NCBI GenBank assembly: GCA_027294185.1
Contig: JAPUME010000115.1
Location: 1 to 6,059 of the forward strand
Reading direction: 5' to 3'
Length of the DNA stretch: 6,059 nucleotides
DNA from: Acidobacteriota bacterium
GTDB lineage: Bacteria > Acidobacteriota > Terriglobia > UBA7540 > JAPUME01
The translations under genes and the position numbers were made by a program. The notes beneath the pieces were generated by a model. That model ran no database searches. It saw only the letters and a list, made by a program, of their open reading frames with translations, and had not been told where the DNA came from. Positions within the stretch are counted from its first letter, which is position 1. Every line of letters starts with the position of its first letter. This document shows, piece by piece, positions 1 to 5,866 of this stretch.

Positions 1-2
1 CT

Positions 3-518
3 CAACCGTACGCGCAGGCCATACGCGCCGCCGCCGCCCGCAACGGTGTGGACGCCGAACTGGTGATGGCTCTCATCCGTCAAGAGTCCAGTTTCCATCC
101 CCGTGCGCGCTCCCGTGCCAATGCGCGCGGCCTGATGCAACTGATCACCCCGACGGCTCGTCAGATGGCACGCCAGGCAGGGAAACCTTACCGGACCCAG
201 TATCTTTACGACCCCGCGTATAACCTGGATCTGGGCTCCCGCTATCTGCGTTACCTGGTGGACCGGTTCGACGGCCAAATCGAACAGGTCCTGGCAGCCT
301 ATAACAGCGGCCAGCACAGGGTGGATGCCTGGCTGGGCCGGGAAGAGTATCGCGAGCCGGCAGAGTTCGTGGCGAGCATCCCCTTTTCTGAGACCCGGGC
401 CTATGTACGTATCGTGATGAGCAACTGGGAGCTCTATCGGCGCCTCTCTCCCGTGTCCCCTCCGAGTGAACCCGTGCAGGAAGGGGGAACCACCCCTGCC
501 CCCGCGGAAGGGCCCTAA
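3..518 (+). CDS. Soluble lytic murein transglycosylase, C-terminal SLT catalytic domain (5' partial)
   Basis: The reading frame is open from the left edge, so the true start lies outside the window; 171 residues are visible. This family cleaves the beta-1,4 bond between MurNAc and GlcNAc in peptidoglycan without water, giving 1,6-anhydroMurNAc ends, in the periplasm. Numbering from the first visible codon, RQESSF holds the expected catalytic Glu at residue 28. The ARGLMQL core is at 41-47, followed by TPTA, and AYNSG at 99-103 completes the three signature SLT motifs of the Slt70 / MltE-like fold. The lead-in PYAQAIRAAAARNGVDAELV is typical of Slt70-type enzymes, which carry a long N-terminal helical ring; that part is not visible here. 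The protein ends in a low-complexity Pro/Gly/Glu tail of about 25 residues after the catalytic domain. A GTG at position 48 is in frame but would remove conserved residues, so it is not taken as the start. The family call is firm; the subclass is not. Confidence 0.93.
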   Translation, partial: QPYAQAIRAAAARNGVDAELVMALIRQESSFHPRARSRANARGLMQLITPTARQMARQAGKPYRTQYLYDPAYNLDLGSRYLRYLVDRFDGQIEQVLAAYNSGQHRVDAWLGREEYREPAEFVASIPFSETRAYVRIVMSNWELYRRLSPVSPPSEPVQEGGTTPAPAEGP

Positions 519-558
519 GCTTTTCTCTCGGGCTGGTTGGTAACGGCAACGAGGTTTC

Positions 559-585
559 TTGAAAGCGTCTCGCTCGTGGTAAGAT
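559..585 (+). promoter_or_regulatory. Possible sigma70-type promoter ahead of the PilZ gene group
   Basis: TTGAAA at 559-564 matches five of six -35 consensus bases. TAAGAT at 580-585 matches four of six -10 bases. The 15-base spacer is shorter than the usual 17, which lowers confidence. It lies in the 103-base gap between the transglycosylase stop and the next start, about 35 bases before that start, so the position is right for driving the following three genes. No convincing terminator was seen after the transglycosylase, so read-through is equally possible. Confidence 0.3.
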
Positions 586-621
586 GTTGCGATTTTGTCC
601 CATTGACGAGGATTGAAACTG

Positions 622-1002
622 ATGAATCAAACCGCAGCTTCCTCCGTTACCTATTTGGTTCCGCAGGATACCCTCGTCGAGGCCCCCGGCCAGGGAGAGC
701 CTCTGGAATTGGGCGCGCGGGCGGGAAAATCCGTGCTCCTGGTTCTGCGCATTACCGATGTGATCGAGCAGGAATCCCTGGACGTTTCCATTTGGGGTGC
801 TGAAGACGGGGACAACTGGGGGGAGAAGCCCCTGTTCAGTTTTCCTCAGCAGTTCTATCTGGGTGAAACTCCCGCTGCCGTGCATTTGAATCTTCGGCCG
901 GAAATCAAATTTTTGCAGGCCCGTTGGGAAGTCAACCGTTTCGGAAGAGGTTATGCCCAGCCGTACTTCCGCTTCGGCCTGGAAGTGCAGAACCTGGATT
1001 AA
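622..1002 (+). CDS. Hypothetical protein, 126 aa, probably beta-rich, unknown function
   Basis: I do not recognise this family. The ATG at 622 is preceded by GAGGA at 608-612 with a 9-base spacer, so it is preferred over an in-frame TTG at 613 that would overlap this site. The protein has no signal peptide, membrane segment or cysteine. It alternates short hydrophobic strands (for example SVLLVLRITDV at 37-47, LDVSIWG at 53-59 and PYFRFGLEV at 114-122) with Gly/Pro/Asp turns, which suggests a compact beta-sandwich of cytoplasmic type. Trp and aromatic residues cluster in two Gly-rich stretches: W58 and W66 in IWGAEDGDNWGEKP, and W102 with the basic patch VNRFGRG at 104-110. These could form a binding surface. 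It sits 39 bases ahead of the PilZ gene, so co-expression is likely. The coding frame is well supported by length, ribosome site and spacing; the function is open. Confidence 0.85.
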   Translation: MNQTAASSVTYLVPQDTLVEAPGQGEPLELGARAGKSVLLVLRITDVIEQESLDVSIWGAEDGDNWGEKPLFSFPQQFYLGETPAAVHLNLRPEIKFLQARWEVNRFGRGYAQPYFRFGLEVQNLD

Positions 1003-1007
1003 TCCCA

Positions 1008-1023
1008 TCGGGTTGATTCCCGA
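1008..1023 (+). promoter_or_regulatory. Small hairpin touching the PilZ ribosome binding site
   Basis: TCGGG at 1008-1012 pairs perfectly with CCCGA at 1019-1023 around a 6-base loop. The 3' arm shares its last two bases with the GAGGAG Shine-Dalgarno-like run at 1022-1027. It lies in the 39-base spacer between the 126-aa gene and the PilZ gene. A five-pair stem can arise by chance, so a role in translation control is only a suggestion. Confidence 0.25.
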
Positions 1024-1041
1024 GGAGAATTGCCACTCGAT

Positions 1042-1386
1042 ATGACGGATTCGAACCACAAGACGGGGATTGACCGCAGACAATACCGCCGCGTGGGCCT
1101 GGTGACCGAAGTCCGATGCGAGCATGGGGGCAAAGAGGAAATCCTGCTGACGCGGGACATCAGCGAAGGCGGAATCTTCGTCGCTTCCGATAAACCCTTT
1201 CCCCTCGGAACAGAGGTCAAGATTCTTCTCCACCTGAGCGCCTCGGGGCCGGGCCTGGAATTGGCAGGCGGTGTAGTCTATATCGTTCCCGACCTCGGCA
1301 TGGGGATTGAGTTCTCAAAATTAAGCGAAGCAGCCCGAACCATCCTGCGCGAATTCGTGGCTCTCTCGCCCGAGGGATCGACTTGA
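1042..1386 (+). CDS. Single-domain PilZ protein, predicted c-di-GMP receptor
   Basis: This is a 114-aa cytoplasmic protein that is almost entirely one PilZ domain. Both c-di-GMP binding motifs are intact: the arginine motif in DRRQYRR (R12/R13 to R16/R17, RxxxR) and DISEGG at 39-44 (DxSxxG, with D39, S41 and G44). Later strands such as GTEVKILLHL, and the GMGIEF stretch near the C-terminus, match the six-stranded PilZ barrel. In this family c-di-GMP binding changes the partner surface, controlling motility, secretion or polysaccharide output. No output domain is fused here, so it must act on another protein. GAGGAG at 1022-1027 is 14 bases from the ATG at 1042, which is rather long. A TTG at 1030 in the same frame is only two bases from that site and therefore too close. 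The stop codon overlaps the next start by one base, so the downstream exported protein is probably translationally coupled. Confidence 0.93.
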   Translation: MTDSNHKTGIDRRQYRRVGLVTEVRCEHGGKEEILLTRDISEGGIFVASDKPFPLGTEVKILLHLSASGPGLELAGGVVYIVPDLGMGIEFSKLSEAARTILREFVALSPEGST

Positions 1387-2078
1387 TGTTTCCTATTCGC
1401 ATGACCACGGCTGGTTTGGGACGCCTCATCCGGTACTTTGCGATGGGGCTTTTTGTTTTGGGTCTGGGGTCCGGAGTGACGGTTCGCGGGCAGGACGCCA
1501 CGGGTGCGGGATCCCTCGAGGCCGGGCAGGTGGTCGATCTGTTGCAGAAAGTCTGGCGAGTTCAGTACCGGCTGAGTGATCTTCTAACCCAGGTGGACAC
1601 CGAGGCGTACAAGTCTGAGGAGACCGACCCCGGAGCCTTCCGCAAGGTCTATTCCACTACGATCGATGAGATGAAAACCCTGCAGCGGCTTCGTGGGGAT
1701 TTTGAAAAGAGCCCGGAAAACCTCTTCCTCGCCTATGATTCCCGCGAGACGATCGACCGTCTTCTCGAGGCGCTGGGAGGGATGGAGGCGCGCATGGCGC
1801 GCATGGGCGAGACCAGCCTGTCGGGACAGCTTTCTGAAGCCGGCAAGGAATTGGCCGGCCTGCAGGTACCATTGAAATCCTACATGACGTTTCTCCTGGG
1901 CAACTATCGTCAGATTCTCTCGGCCATGGAGGGGAACCTGGCCAGTTGCCATGAAAGACTGAGTTTTGCCATGGGGAATCAGAGGGGCCGCGAGCGCGTG
2001 GTTCCGAATCGGCTGCCTGTTCGCTCCCGCTCCATCCCCCCACCTTCCGCACCCGGGGCGATTTCCAATCCCCGGTAG
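1386..2078 (+). CDS. Exported helical protein of unknown function, coupled to PilZ gene
   Basis: The protein has 230 residues and I do not recognise a family. The ATG at 1386 shares its A with the TGA of the PilZ gene. GAGGGA at 1372-1377 lies 8 bases upstream, and a TTG at 1383 is not needed. Residues 1-35 look like a Sec signal peptide: Arg residues at 5, 13 and 16, a hydrophobic core FAMGLFVLGLG at 18-28, and a likely cut after VRG (33-35). There is no lipobox Cys at the cut, so it is not an obvious lipoprotein. The mature part is largely charged amphipathic helix (for example the MKTLQRLRGDFEK and LGGMEARMARM regions), with possible short coiled coil. It ends in a Pro/Ser/Arg-rich tail of about 25 residues. 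It probably resides in the periplasm or is anchored by an uncleaved N-terminus. The coupling to a cytoplasmic PilZ protein is position evidence only. Confidence 0.85.
   Translation: MFPIRMTTAGLGRLIRYFAMGLFVLGLGSGVTVRGQDATGAGSLEAGQVVDLLQKVWRVQYRLSDLLTQVDTEAYKSEETDPGAFRKVYSTTIDEMKTLQRLRGDFEKSPENLFLAYDSRETIDRLLEALGGMEARMARMGETSLSGQLSEAGKELAGLQVPLKSYMTFLLGNYRQILSAMEGNLASCHERLSFAMGNQRGRERVVPNRLPVRSRSIPPPSAPGAISNPR
2053..2075 (+). other. GC-only inverted repeat at the end of the exported-protein gene
   Basis: CCGGGG at 2053-2058 pairs perfectly with CCCCGG at 2070-2075 around an 11-base loop. The repeat ends one base before the TAG stop of the gene. No T-run follows on the + strand, so it does not look like an intrinsic terminator. 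It could slow 3' exonucleases or add to termination in the convergent junction. Confidence 0.25.
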
Positions 2079-2086
2079 TCCGTCAC

Positions 2087-2108
2087 AAAACCAGCGGGTG
2101 AAAGCTGG
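2087..2108 (-). terminator. Weak intrinsic terminator for the aminotransferase
   Basis: Read on the - strand, CCAGC (2108-2104) pairs with GCTGG (2095-2091) around an 8-base loop and is followed directly by TTTT (2090-2087). It starts 23 bases after the aminotransferase stop, in the 53-base gap between two convergent genes, the expected position for a terminator. The five-pair stem and four-base T-run are short, so efficiency is doubtful. Confidence 0.4.
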
Positions 2109-2131
2109 CACGGCTCGGGTACCCTGCACAC

Positions 2132-3421
2132 CTAGGCGGCGGCTTCTGCCAGGCTCTTGTCGATAATTTTCAGGGCCTCGTCTGCGTCGGTCTTGGAGAC
2201 GATCAGCGGAGGAGAAATCCGCAGCACGTTCGCGTAGGTGCCGCCCTTGCCGATCAACAGGCCGTTGGCCCGCGTCCGTTCGAGCACCTTGTTGACCACA
2301 TCCGGGGCCGGCTCCTTCGTCTTCCGGTCTTTGACCAACTCCAGACCCTGCATCAGACCCATTCCGCGCACATCACCGATAACGGGATGTTTCTCCTTGA
2401 GCGCTTCCAATCCCTGCCGCAGGTGTGTGCCCACGGTGTGGGTGTTTTCGAGCAGGCGCTCTTCCTCGATCAGATCGATCGTGGCCTTGGCTGCCACACA
2501 GCTGACCGGATTTCCGCCGAAGGTTGAAATGGTCATCCCTTTGTAGGAGTCGGCGATTTCCGGGCGGGTGACGGTACAACCGATGGGAGTGCCGTTGGCC
2601 ATGCCCTTGGCCGCGGTGATAAAGTCCGGCTCCACTTCCCAGTGCTCGATGCCGAACCATTTCTTGCCGGTCCGTCCGAAGCCCGTCTGCACTTCGTCGG
2701 CGATAAACAGGCCGCCGTACTCGCGTACGATTTTGACGACGATCTTGTAATACTCCGGCGGCGGAACAATGACCCCGCCCAATCCCTGAATCGTCTCTGC
2801 CAGCATCCCCGCGATCTCGCCGCTGGTGCTGGTGCGAATGACATCTTCAACATCTTTGGCGCAGGCCAACTCGCAACTCGGATAGGTCAAACCGAACGGG
2901 CAGCGGTAGCAGTACGCGCTCGGCGCATGGACGACCCCGTGCGCTTGAATGCCTGCCTTGCGCCAGACGGCCATCCCCGTCATCGACTTGGCCAGATGCG
3001 AGTGGCCGGCGTAGCCGTGCCGCAGGACCACGAACTCGCTGTTTCCCGTGTGCATGCGCGCCGTGAGCACCGCCACTTCATTCGCTTCCGTTCCGCTGTT
3101 GGTGAAGTAGGATTTCTTCAGCCGGCCCGGCGCAATCTGGCCCACCCTCTCCGCCAGGGATACGATGGCTTCCGTCGGGAAGAGAGTCGAGCTGTGCTGC
3201 ACGCGGTCGATTTGCTGCTTGATGGCGGAGGTGATCTTTTCGCGCGCGTGACCGGCGCTGATGGTCAGAATTCCGCCGAAGAAGTCCAGGTACCGCCGTC
3301 CCTCCAGGTCAAAGACGTACTGGTTCTTGGCATGATCCAACACCAGGGGATCCTTGTAGTAGGTGGTCACGCAGTTAAAAAGGTATTCGCGATGTTTGCG
3401 TAGGATTTCATCTTTCGTCAT
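2132..3421 (-). CDS. Class III PLP-dependent aminotransferase (AGXT2 / GABA-aminotransferase-like)
   Basis: The product has 429 residues, normal for class III aminotransferases, and moves an amino group between an amino acid or omega-amine and a keto acid using pyridoxal phosphate in the cytoplasm. Visible landmarks are FFGGILTISAGHA at 47-59, the phosphate-binding NSGTEANE at 108-115, DEVQTGFGRTG at 242-252 (D242 contacts the PLP nitrogen) and the Schiff-base lysine K272 in TAAKGMANGTPIG. STFGGNP follows. The ATG at 3421 has GAGGAG (3435-3430) 8 bases upstream. The frame stays open up to 3652, but residues before this start do not resemble the family and that region overlaps another ORF. Residues 171-187 hold four cysteines (C171, C174, C183, C187), a CxxC...CxxxC insertion that I recall in some archaeal and bacterial GABA-AT-like members. 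Substrate cannot be fixed from sequence: alanine-glyoxylate, 4-aminobutyrate or beta-alanine are all possible. It is third in a - strand series after the peptidase and the small ORF. Confidence 0.93.
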   Translation of the reverse strand: MTKDEILRKHREYLFNCVTTYYKDPLVLDHAKNQYVFDLEGRRYLDFFGGILTISAGHAREKITSAIKQQIDRVQHSSTLFPTEAIVSLAERVGQIAPGRLKKSYFTNSGTEANEVAVLTARMHTGNSEFVVLRHGYAGHSHLAKSMTGMAVWRKAGIQAHGVVHAPSAYCYRCPFGLTYPSCELACAKDVEDVIRTSTSGEIAGMLAETIQGLGGVIVPPPEYYKIVVKIVREYGGLFIADEVQTGFGRTGKKWFGIEHWEVEPDFITAAKGMANGTPIGCTVTRPEIADSYKGMTISTFGGNPVSCVAAKATIDLIEEERLLENTHTVGTHLRQGLEALKEKHPVIGDVRGMGLMQGLELVKDRKTKEPAPDVVNKVLERTRANGLLIGKGGTYANVLRISPPLIVSKTDADEALKIIDKSLAEAAA

Positions 3422-3429
3422 GAAGGGTT

Positions 3430-3435
3430 CTCCTC
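3430..3435 (-). promoter_or_regulatory. Ribosome binding site that fixes the aminotransferase start
   Basis: GAGGAG on the - strand is a strong Shine-Dalgarno sequence 8 bases before the ATG at 3421-3419. It decides in favour of the 429-aa product over a 506-aa reading that would begin at 3652. Confidence 0.8.
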
Positions 3436-3537
3436 GCGCGAGTGCGGCGCCGGCTGATTTGTCGGGGGCAGGAAACGGCATAGATAGCTCGAATTCTCCC
3501 CGCAGAGAGTTACCTGTAGAGAGTTGGATTGTGCAGT

Positions 3538-3560
3538 GGGTCCCGTTCGTCCGGGCTCCC
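3538..3560 (-). other. Hairpin directly after the 57-aa ORF, possible terminator or mRNA 3' structure
   Basis: On the - strand CCCG (3545-3542 as the partner of CGGG 3552-3555) forms a four-pair inner stem with a 6-base loop, and GGG/CCC (3558-3560 with 3538-3540) extends it across a small internal loop. It begins at the base right after the TAG of the small ORF. No T-run follows, so intrinsic termination is unlikely; it could mark a processing or stability boundary between the peptidase pair and the aminotransferase. The rest of the 139-base gap (3422-3560) shows no clear sigma70 promoter. Confidence 0.35.
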
Positions 3561-3734
3561 CTAGCGCTGCTCGGGATGCTCTTCCTGGGGCAGCTCCAAC
3601 ACGGTGGCAACGATCTTCTCCGCGACGCCCTGGCAATAATCGTCGAAATCATCCTTAAATCGCGGAAACGAATCCTGGAGGATCAGGGTAACGGCCTCCA
3701 GATTGGCGATATGATCTGTGTGAAACGGTTTCAT
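3561..3734 (-). CDS. Small acidic hypothetical protein, 57 aa
   Basis: This short ORF reads ATG at 3734-3732 to TAG at 3563-3561. It begins MKPFHTDHIANLEAVTLILQ, contains the acidic run KDDFDDY at 27-33, and ends LPQEEHPEQR. The ATG lies 21 bases after the TAA of the S9 peptidase, an operon-like spacing. A modest CGGA-type ribosome site is 7 bases upstream, and the in-frame TAA of the peptidase blocks any longer start. The protein has no signal peptide or membrane segment, looks mainly helical, has one Cys (C34) and is clearly acidic. I do not recognise a family. The protein-like composition and neat fit between peptidase stop and a following hairpin argue for a real gene. The alternative is that this is non-coding spacer before the aminotransferase. 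It could be an accessory or regulator of either neighbour, but nothing in the sequence proves that. Confidence 0.6.
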   Translation of the reverse strand: MKPFHTDHIANLEAVTLILQDSFPRFKDDFDDYCQGVAEKIVATVLELPQEEHPEQR

Positions 3735-3755
3735 AGTAAGATCCGTCCATTCTTT

Positions 3756-5786
3756 TTATGGTTTCAGGTAAGAGTCCAACCAGTCCAATAAGGTTTTATA
3801 CCACAGACGGGAGTTCTGCGGCTTGAGAACCCAGTGCCCCTCATCCGGATAGTAGAGGAAACGCGAGGGAACCCCGCGCCGTTTCAAAACCGTGAAGAGT
3901 TGGAGCGCCTGATTCAGCGGAACCCGGTAGTCGTGTTCCCCGTGGATCAGCAGCATCGGGGTTTGGATGCGGTCGGCGAAATTGCTGGGAGACCATTTCT
4001 CATAAAGCTCAGGATTCTCCCACGGCACACCGCGAAATTCCCATTCCGGAAACCACAACTCTTCCGTGCTGCCGTACATGCTGCGCTGGTCGTAAACCCC
4101 GGCATGGGAGACGAGGGTTCGGAAGCGGTTCGTGTGGCCGGCAATCCAGTTCGCCATATAGCCGCCGAAGGAGCCGCCTGCGGCCCCGATACGGTTGCCG
4201 TCCACATAGGGCAAGGCAGCCAGCGCATCGGTCGCAGCCATCAGGTCCTCGTAGCATTTGCCGCCCCAGTCGCCTGAGATTTCCTCCATAAACTTCAATC
4301 CGTAACCGGTCGAGCCGCGCGGGTTCGGCATCAGGACCACGTAGCCGCGAGTGGCGAACATCTGAGCGTTCCAGCGGTAATGGAAGCTGTCGCTCCACGC
4401 GCCTTGCGGGCCGCCGTGAATCAACAGCAGGGCAGGGTAGGTCTTCTCGGGGTCGAACCCGGGAGGCTTGAGCAGAAATCCGTGAATCGTGGCCCCGTCA
4501 GGCGCGGTGGTTTCAAACGATTCGCCGGGATTCATCTCCAGCTCTGCCACCAAATCCTGATTGAAGTTGGTGAGAGGTTCGATCCCGCTCCCGTCGGTTC
4601 GGCTGCGGTAGAGTTCGACCGCTCGGTTCAGTTTCTGTCTCGTAAAGACGAGGCTCCGCCCCTCAGGGCCGGGTTGAACGCTCCCGTGAGTGGCTCCACT
4701 CAAGATTCTCCTGGCTCCCTGCCCGGTGAGGGAAATCCGGAAGACCGAAGAGGTGCCTCGTTCGGACGCCGTGAAGTAAATCGTCCTGCTGTTCGGAGCC
4801 CACACGAACGAGGAAAGGGAGATATCCAATCCAGTCCTGAGTTCGCGGGCGACGCCGGTGTCTCGCGCGTAGATCATTAATCGGTTCCGGTCCGACTCGA
4901 AGCCCCCGCGTTCCTGAGAGAGATAGGCGATAAATCGTCCATCGGGCGAATAGCGGGGCGCGGTGTCGGAGCCGGGATTCGTAGTGATCTTGCGAGCTTC
5001 ACCCCCTGTGACCCCTACGAGAAACAGATCGTTGTTCGTGGAGGCGGCAGGATTCGGGTCGCGGTTCGAGGTGTAGCAAACTTGCCGCCCGTCGGGTGAG
5101 ATGTCGTAGCCGTCCATGCCTCCCAGAGACCAGGTGGGAGAGTCGGTCGGGCCCGGCGTCAGGTCGCGCACCTCATCCCCGTCAGCCGAACCTACCAGCA
5201 GGTGTGTGTATCGGTCGTCGCGCCAATGGTCCCAGTGGCGGAACAGGAGCTCATCCAGCAGGCGGGCTTTGACTTTTCCATTCTCCTGTTGATCGAGTTT
5301 TTCCTTATTGCAGGCATCCTCAGTGCATTCCGCAAACACTCGCGAGGTAATGAGCATTTGATCCCCGCGGCGTGACCATACGACGCCGCTGGCGCCGGTT
5401 GCGACCTTTGTCACTTGCCAGGCTTCTCCTCCCTCCACATGGATTCGCCACGCCTGCGAGCTGCCGCTACGGCTTGAGATGAAAGCCAGAGAGCGGCTCT
5501 CGGGTGACCATCGCGGTCGGCTCTCTGAGGAATTTCCACGTGTCAACTGCTTCGGCTCGCCGCCCAGGAAGGGGACCAGCCAGAGGTGGGAATGGGAGTC
5601 GTTGTTTTCGAGATTCTGTTGGTTCACGACGAAGGCCACCCAGCGGCCGTCCGGCGAGATTTGCGGGTCCGAGAGGCGTTGGAATTCCATGAGATCCTCG
5701 AAGCGGATCGGACGCTTGGCCTCGAGGGTTCGCGCGGATGCCAGCATCAGGATGGTGAGGCAAAGGGCTGTTGGATTGAACCGCAT
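3756..5786 (-). CDS. Exported S9 family serine peptidase, dipeptidyl-peptidase 5-like
   Basis: The product has 676 residues. Family S9C enzymes of the DPP5 / acylaminoacyl-peptidase type cut dipeptides or blocked residues from the N-terminus of oligopeptides. Residues 1-23 form a Sec signal peptide (MRFNPTALCLTILMLASA..., likely cut after LEA), so it acts in the periplasm or outside. Residues about 25-430 are a TolB/PD40-type beta-propeller, with repeat cores ISPDGRWVAF (43), WSPESRSLAF (93), ISPDGRQVCY (229), YSPDGRFIAY (279) and WAPNSRTIYF (329). Residues about 440-676 are the alpha/beta hydrolase domain: oxyanion-side HGGPQGAW (457-464), nucleophile S539 in GGSFGGYM, acid D619 in HGEHDYRVP, and H651 in PDEGHW. 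The triad is complete. SMYGSTEELWFPEWEF and the HWVLKPQN ending match DPP5-type enzymes closely. The ATG at 5786 has GGAGG 8 bases upstream; a longer in-frame start at 5843 would put charged residues before the signal peptide. It is the first gene of the - strand series. Confidence 0.95.
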   Translation of the reverse strand: MRFNPTALCLTILMLASARTLEAKRPIRFEDLMEFQRLSDPQISPDGRWVAFVVNQQNLENNDSHSHLWLVPFLGGEPKQLTRGNSSESRPRWSPESRSLAFISSRSGSSQAWRIHVEGGEAWQVTKVATGASGVVWSRRGDQMLITSRVFAECTEDACNKEKLDQQENGKVKARLLDELLFRHWDHWRDDRYTHLLVGSADGDEVRDLTPGPTDSPTWSLGGMDGYDISPDGRQVCYTSNRDPNPAASTNNDLFLVGVTGGEARKITTNPGSDTAPRYSPDGRFIAYLSQERGGFESDRNRLMIYARDTGVARELRTGLDISLSSFVWAPNSRTIYFTASERGTSSVFRISLTGQGARRILSGATHGSVQPGPEGRSLVFTRQKLNRAVELYRSRTDGSGIEPLTNFNQDLVAELEMNPGESFETTAPDGATIHGFLLKPPGFDPEKTYPALLLIHGGPQGAWSDSFHYRWNAQMFATRGYVVLMPNPRGSTGYGLKFMEEISGDWGGKCYEDLMAATDALAALPYVDGNRIGAAGGSFGGYMANWIAGHTNRFRTLVSHAGVYDQRSMYGSTEELWFPEWEFRGVPWENPELYEKWSPSNFADRIQTPMLLIHGEHDYRVPLNQALQLFTVLKRRGVPSRFLYYPDEGHWVLKPQNSRLWYKTLLDWLDSYLKP

Positions 5787-5794
5787 CTCGGTTT

Positions 5795-5799
5795 CCTCC
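5795..5799 (-). promoter_or_regulatory. Ribosome binding site that fixes the S9 peptidase start
   Basis: GGAGG on the - strand lies 8 bases before the ATG at 5786-5784. It selects the start that leaves a clean signal peptide at the N-terminus, rather than an ATG 57 bases further upstream. Confidence 0.8.
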
Positions 5800-5860
5800 G
5801 TGGGGGGACCGTTCTCCCGGGCACACATTCGCCTCGGGATCATCGAGCTTTGACCCTTGC

Positions 5861-5866
5861 ATTGTA
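5861..5866 (-). promoter_or_regulatory. Possible -10 element for the S9 peptidase gene
   Basis: TACAAT on the - strand matches five of six bases of the sigma70 -10 consensus and would place transcription start near 5854, leaving a leader of about 70 bases. No good -35 hexamer lies 16-18 bases upstream; the region there is GC-rich, so an activator or another sigma factor may be needed. The 219-base divergent region 5787-6005 otherwise holds the leader of the sugar dehydrogenase. On the + strand a TATTTT at 5928-5933 with a poor -35 (TTCCTT at 5905-5910) is the best, still weak, candidate for that gene. Confidence 0.35.

Noticed and set aside
483..503. GGGGG...CCCCC inverted repeat near the transglycosylase stop as a terminator
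   Set aside because: It lies within the coding tail and is not followed directly by a T-run; the TTTT after the stop is too far from the stem.
537..803. An 88-codon + strand frame starting in the transglycosylase to hypothetical-gene gap
   Set aside because: It overlaps the better supported 126-aa gene in another frame, lacks a ribosome site, and turns into Arg/Gly-rich shadow sequence.
145..1233. A 362-codon open frame on the - strand across the transglycosylase, the 126-aa gene and PilZ gene
   Set aside because: It lies opposite three well supported genes, crosses their intergenic gaps, and its translation is low-complexity Pro/Arg/Gly-rich with no recognisable domain; it is an antisense shadow of GC-rich codons.
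2642..3403. A 253-codon open frame on the + strand opposite the aminotransferase
   Set aside because: It mirrors the conserved aminotransferase coding sequence; the translation has no domain features.
3422..3652. N-terminal extension of the aminotransferase to 506 residues
   Set aside because: The extra 77 residues do not resemble the family, overlap the 57-aa ORF and a hairpin, and ignore the strong GAGGAG site before the ATG at 3421.
3363..3791. A 142-codon + strand frame over the small ORF region
   Set aside because: It overlaps the ends of two real - strand genes and the small ORF; it has no ribosome site or protein-like domain signal.
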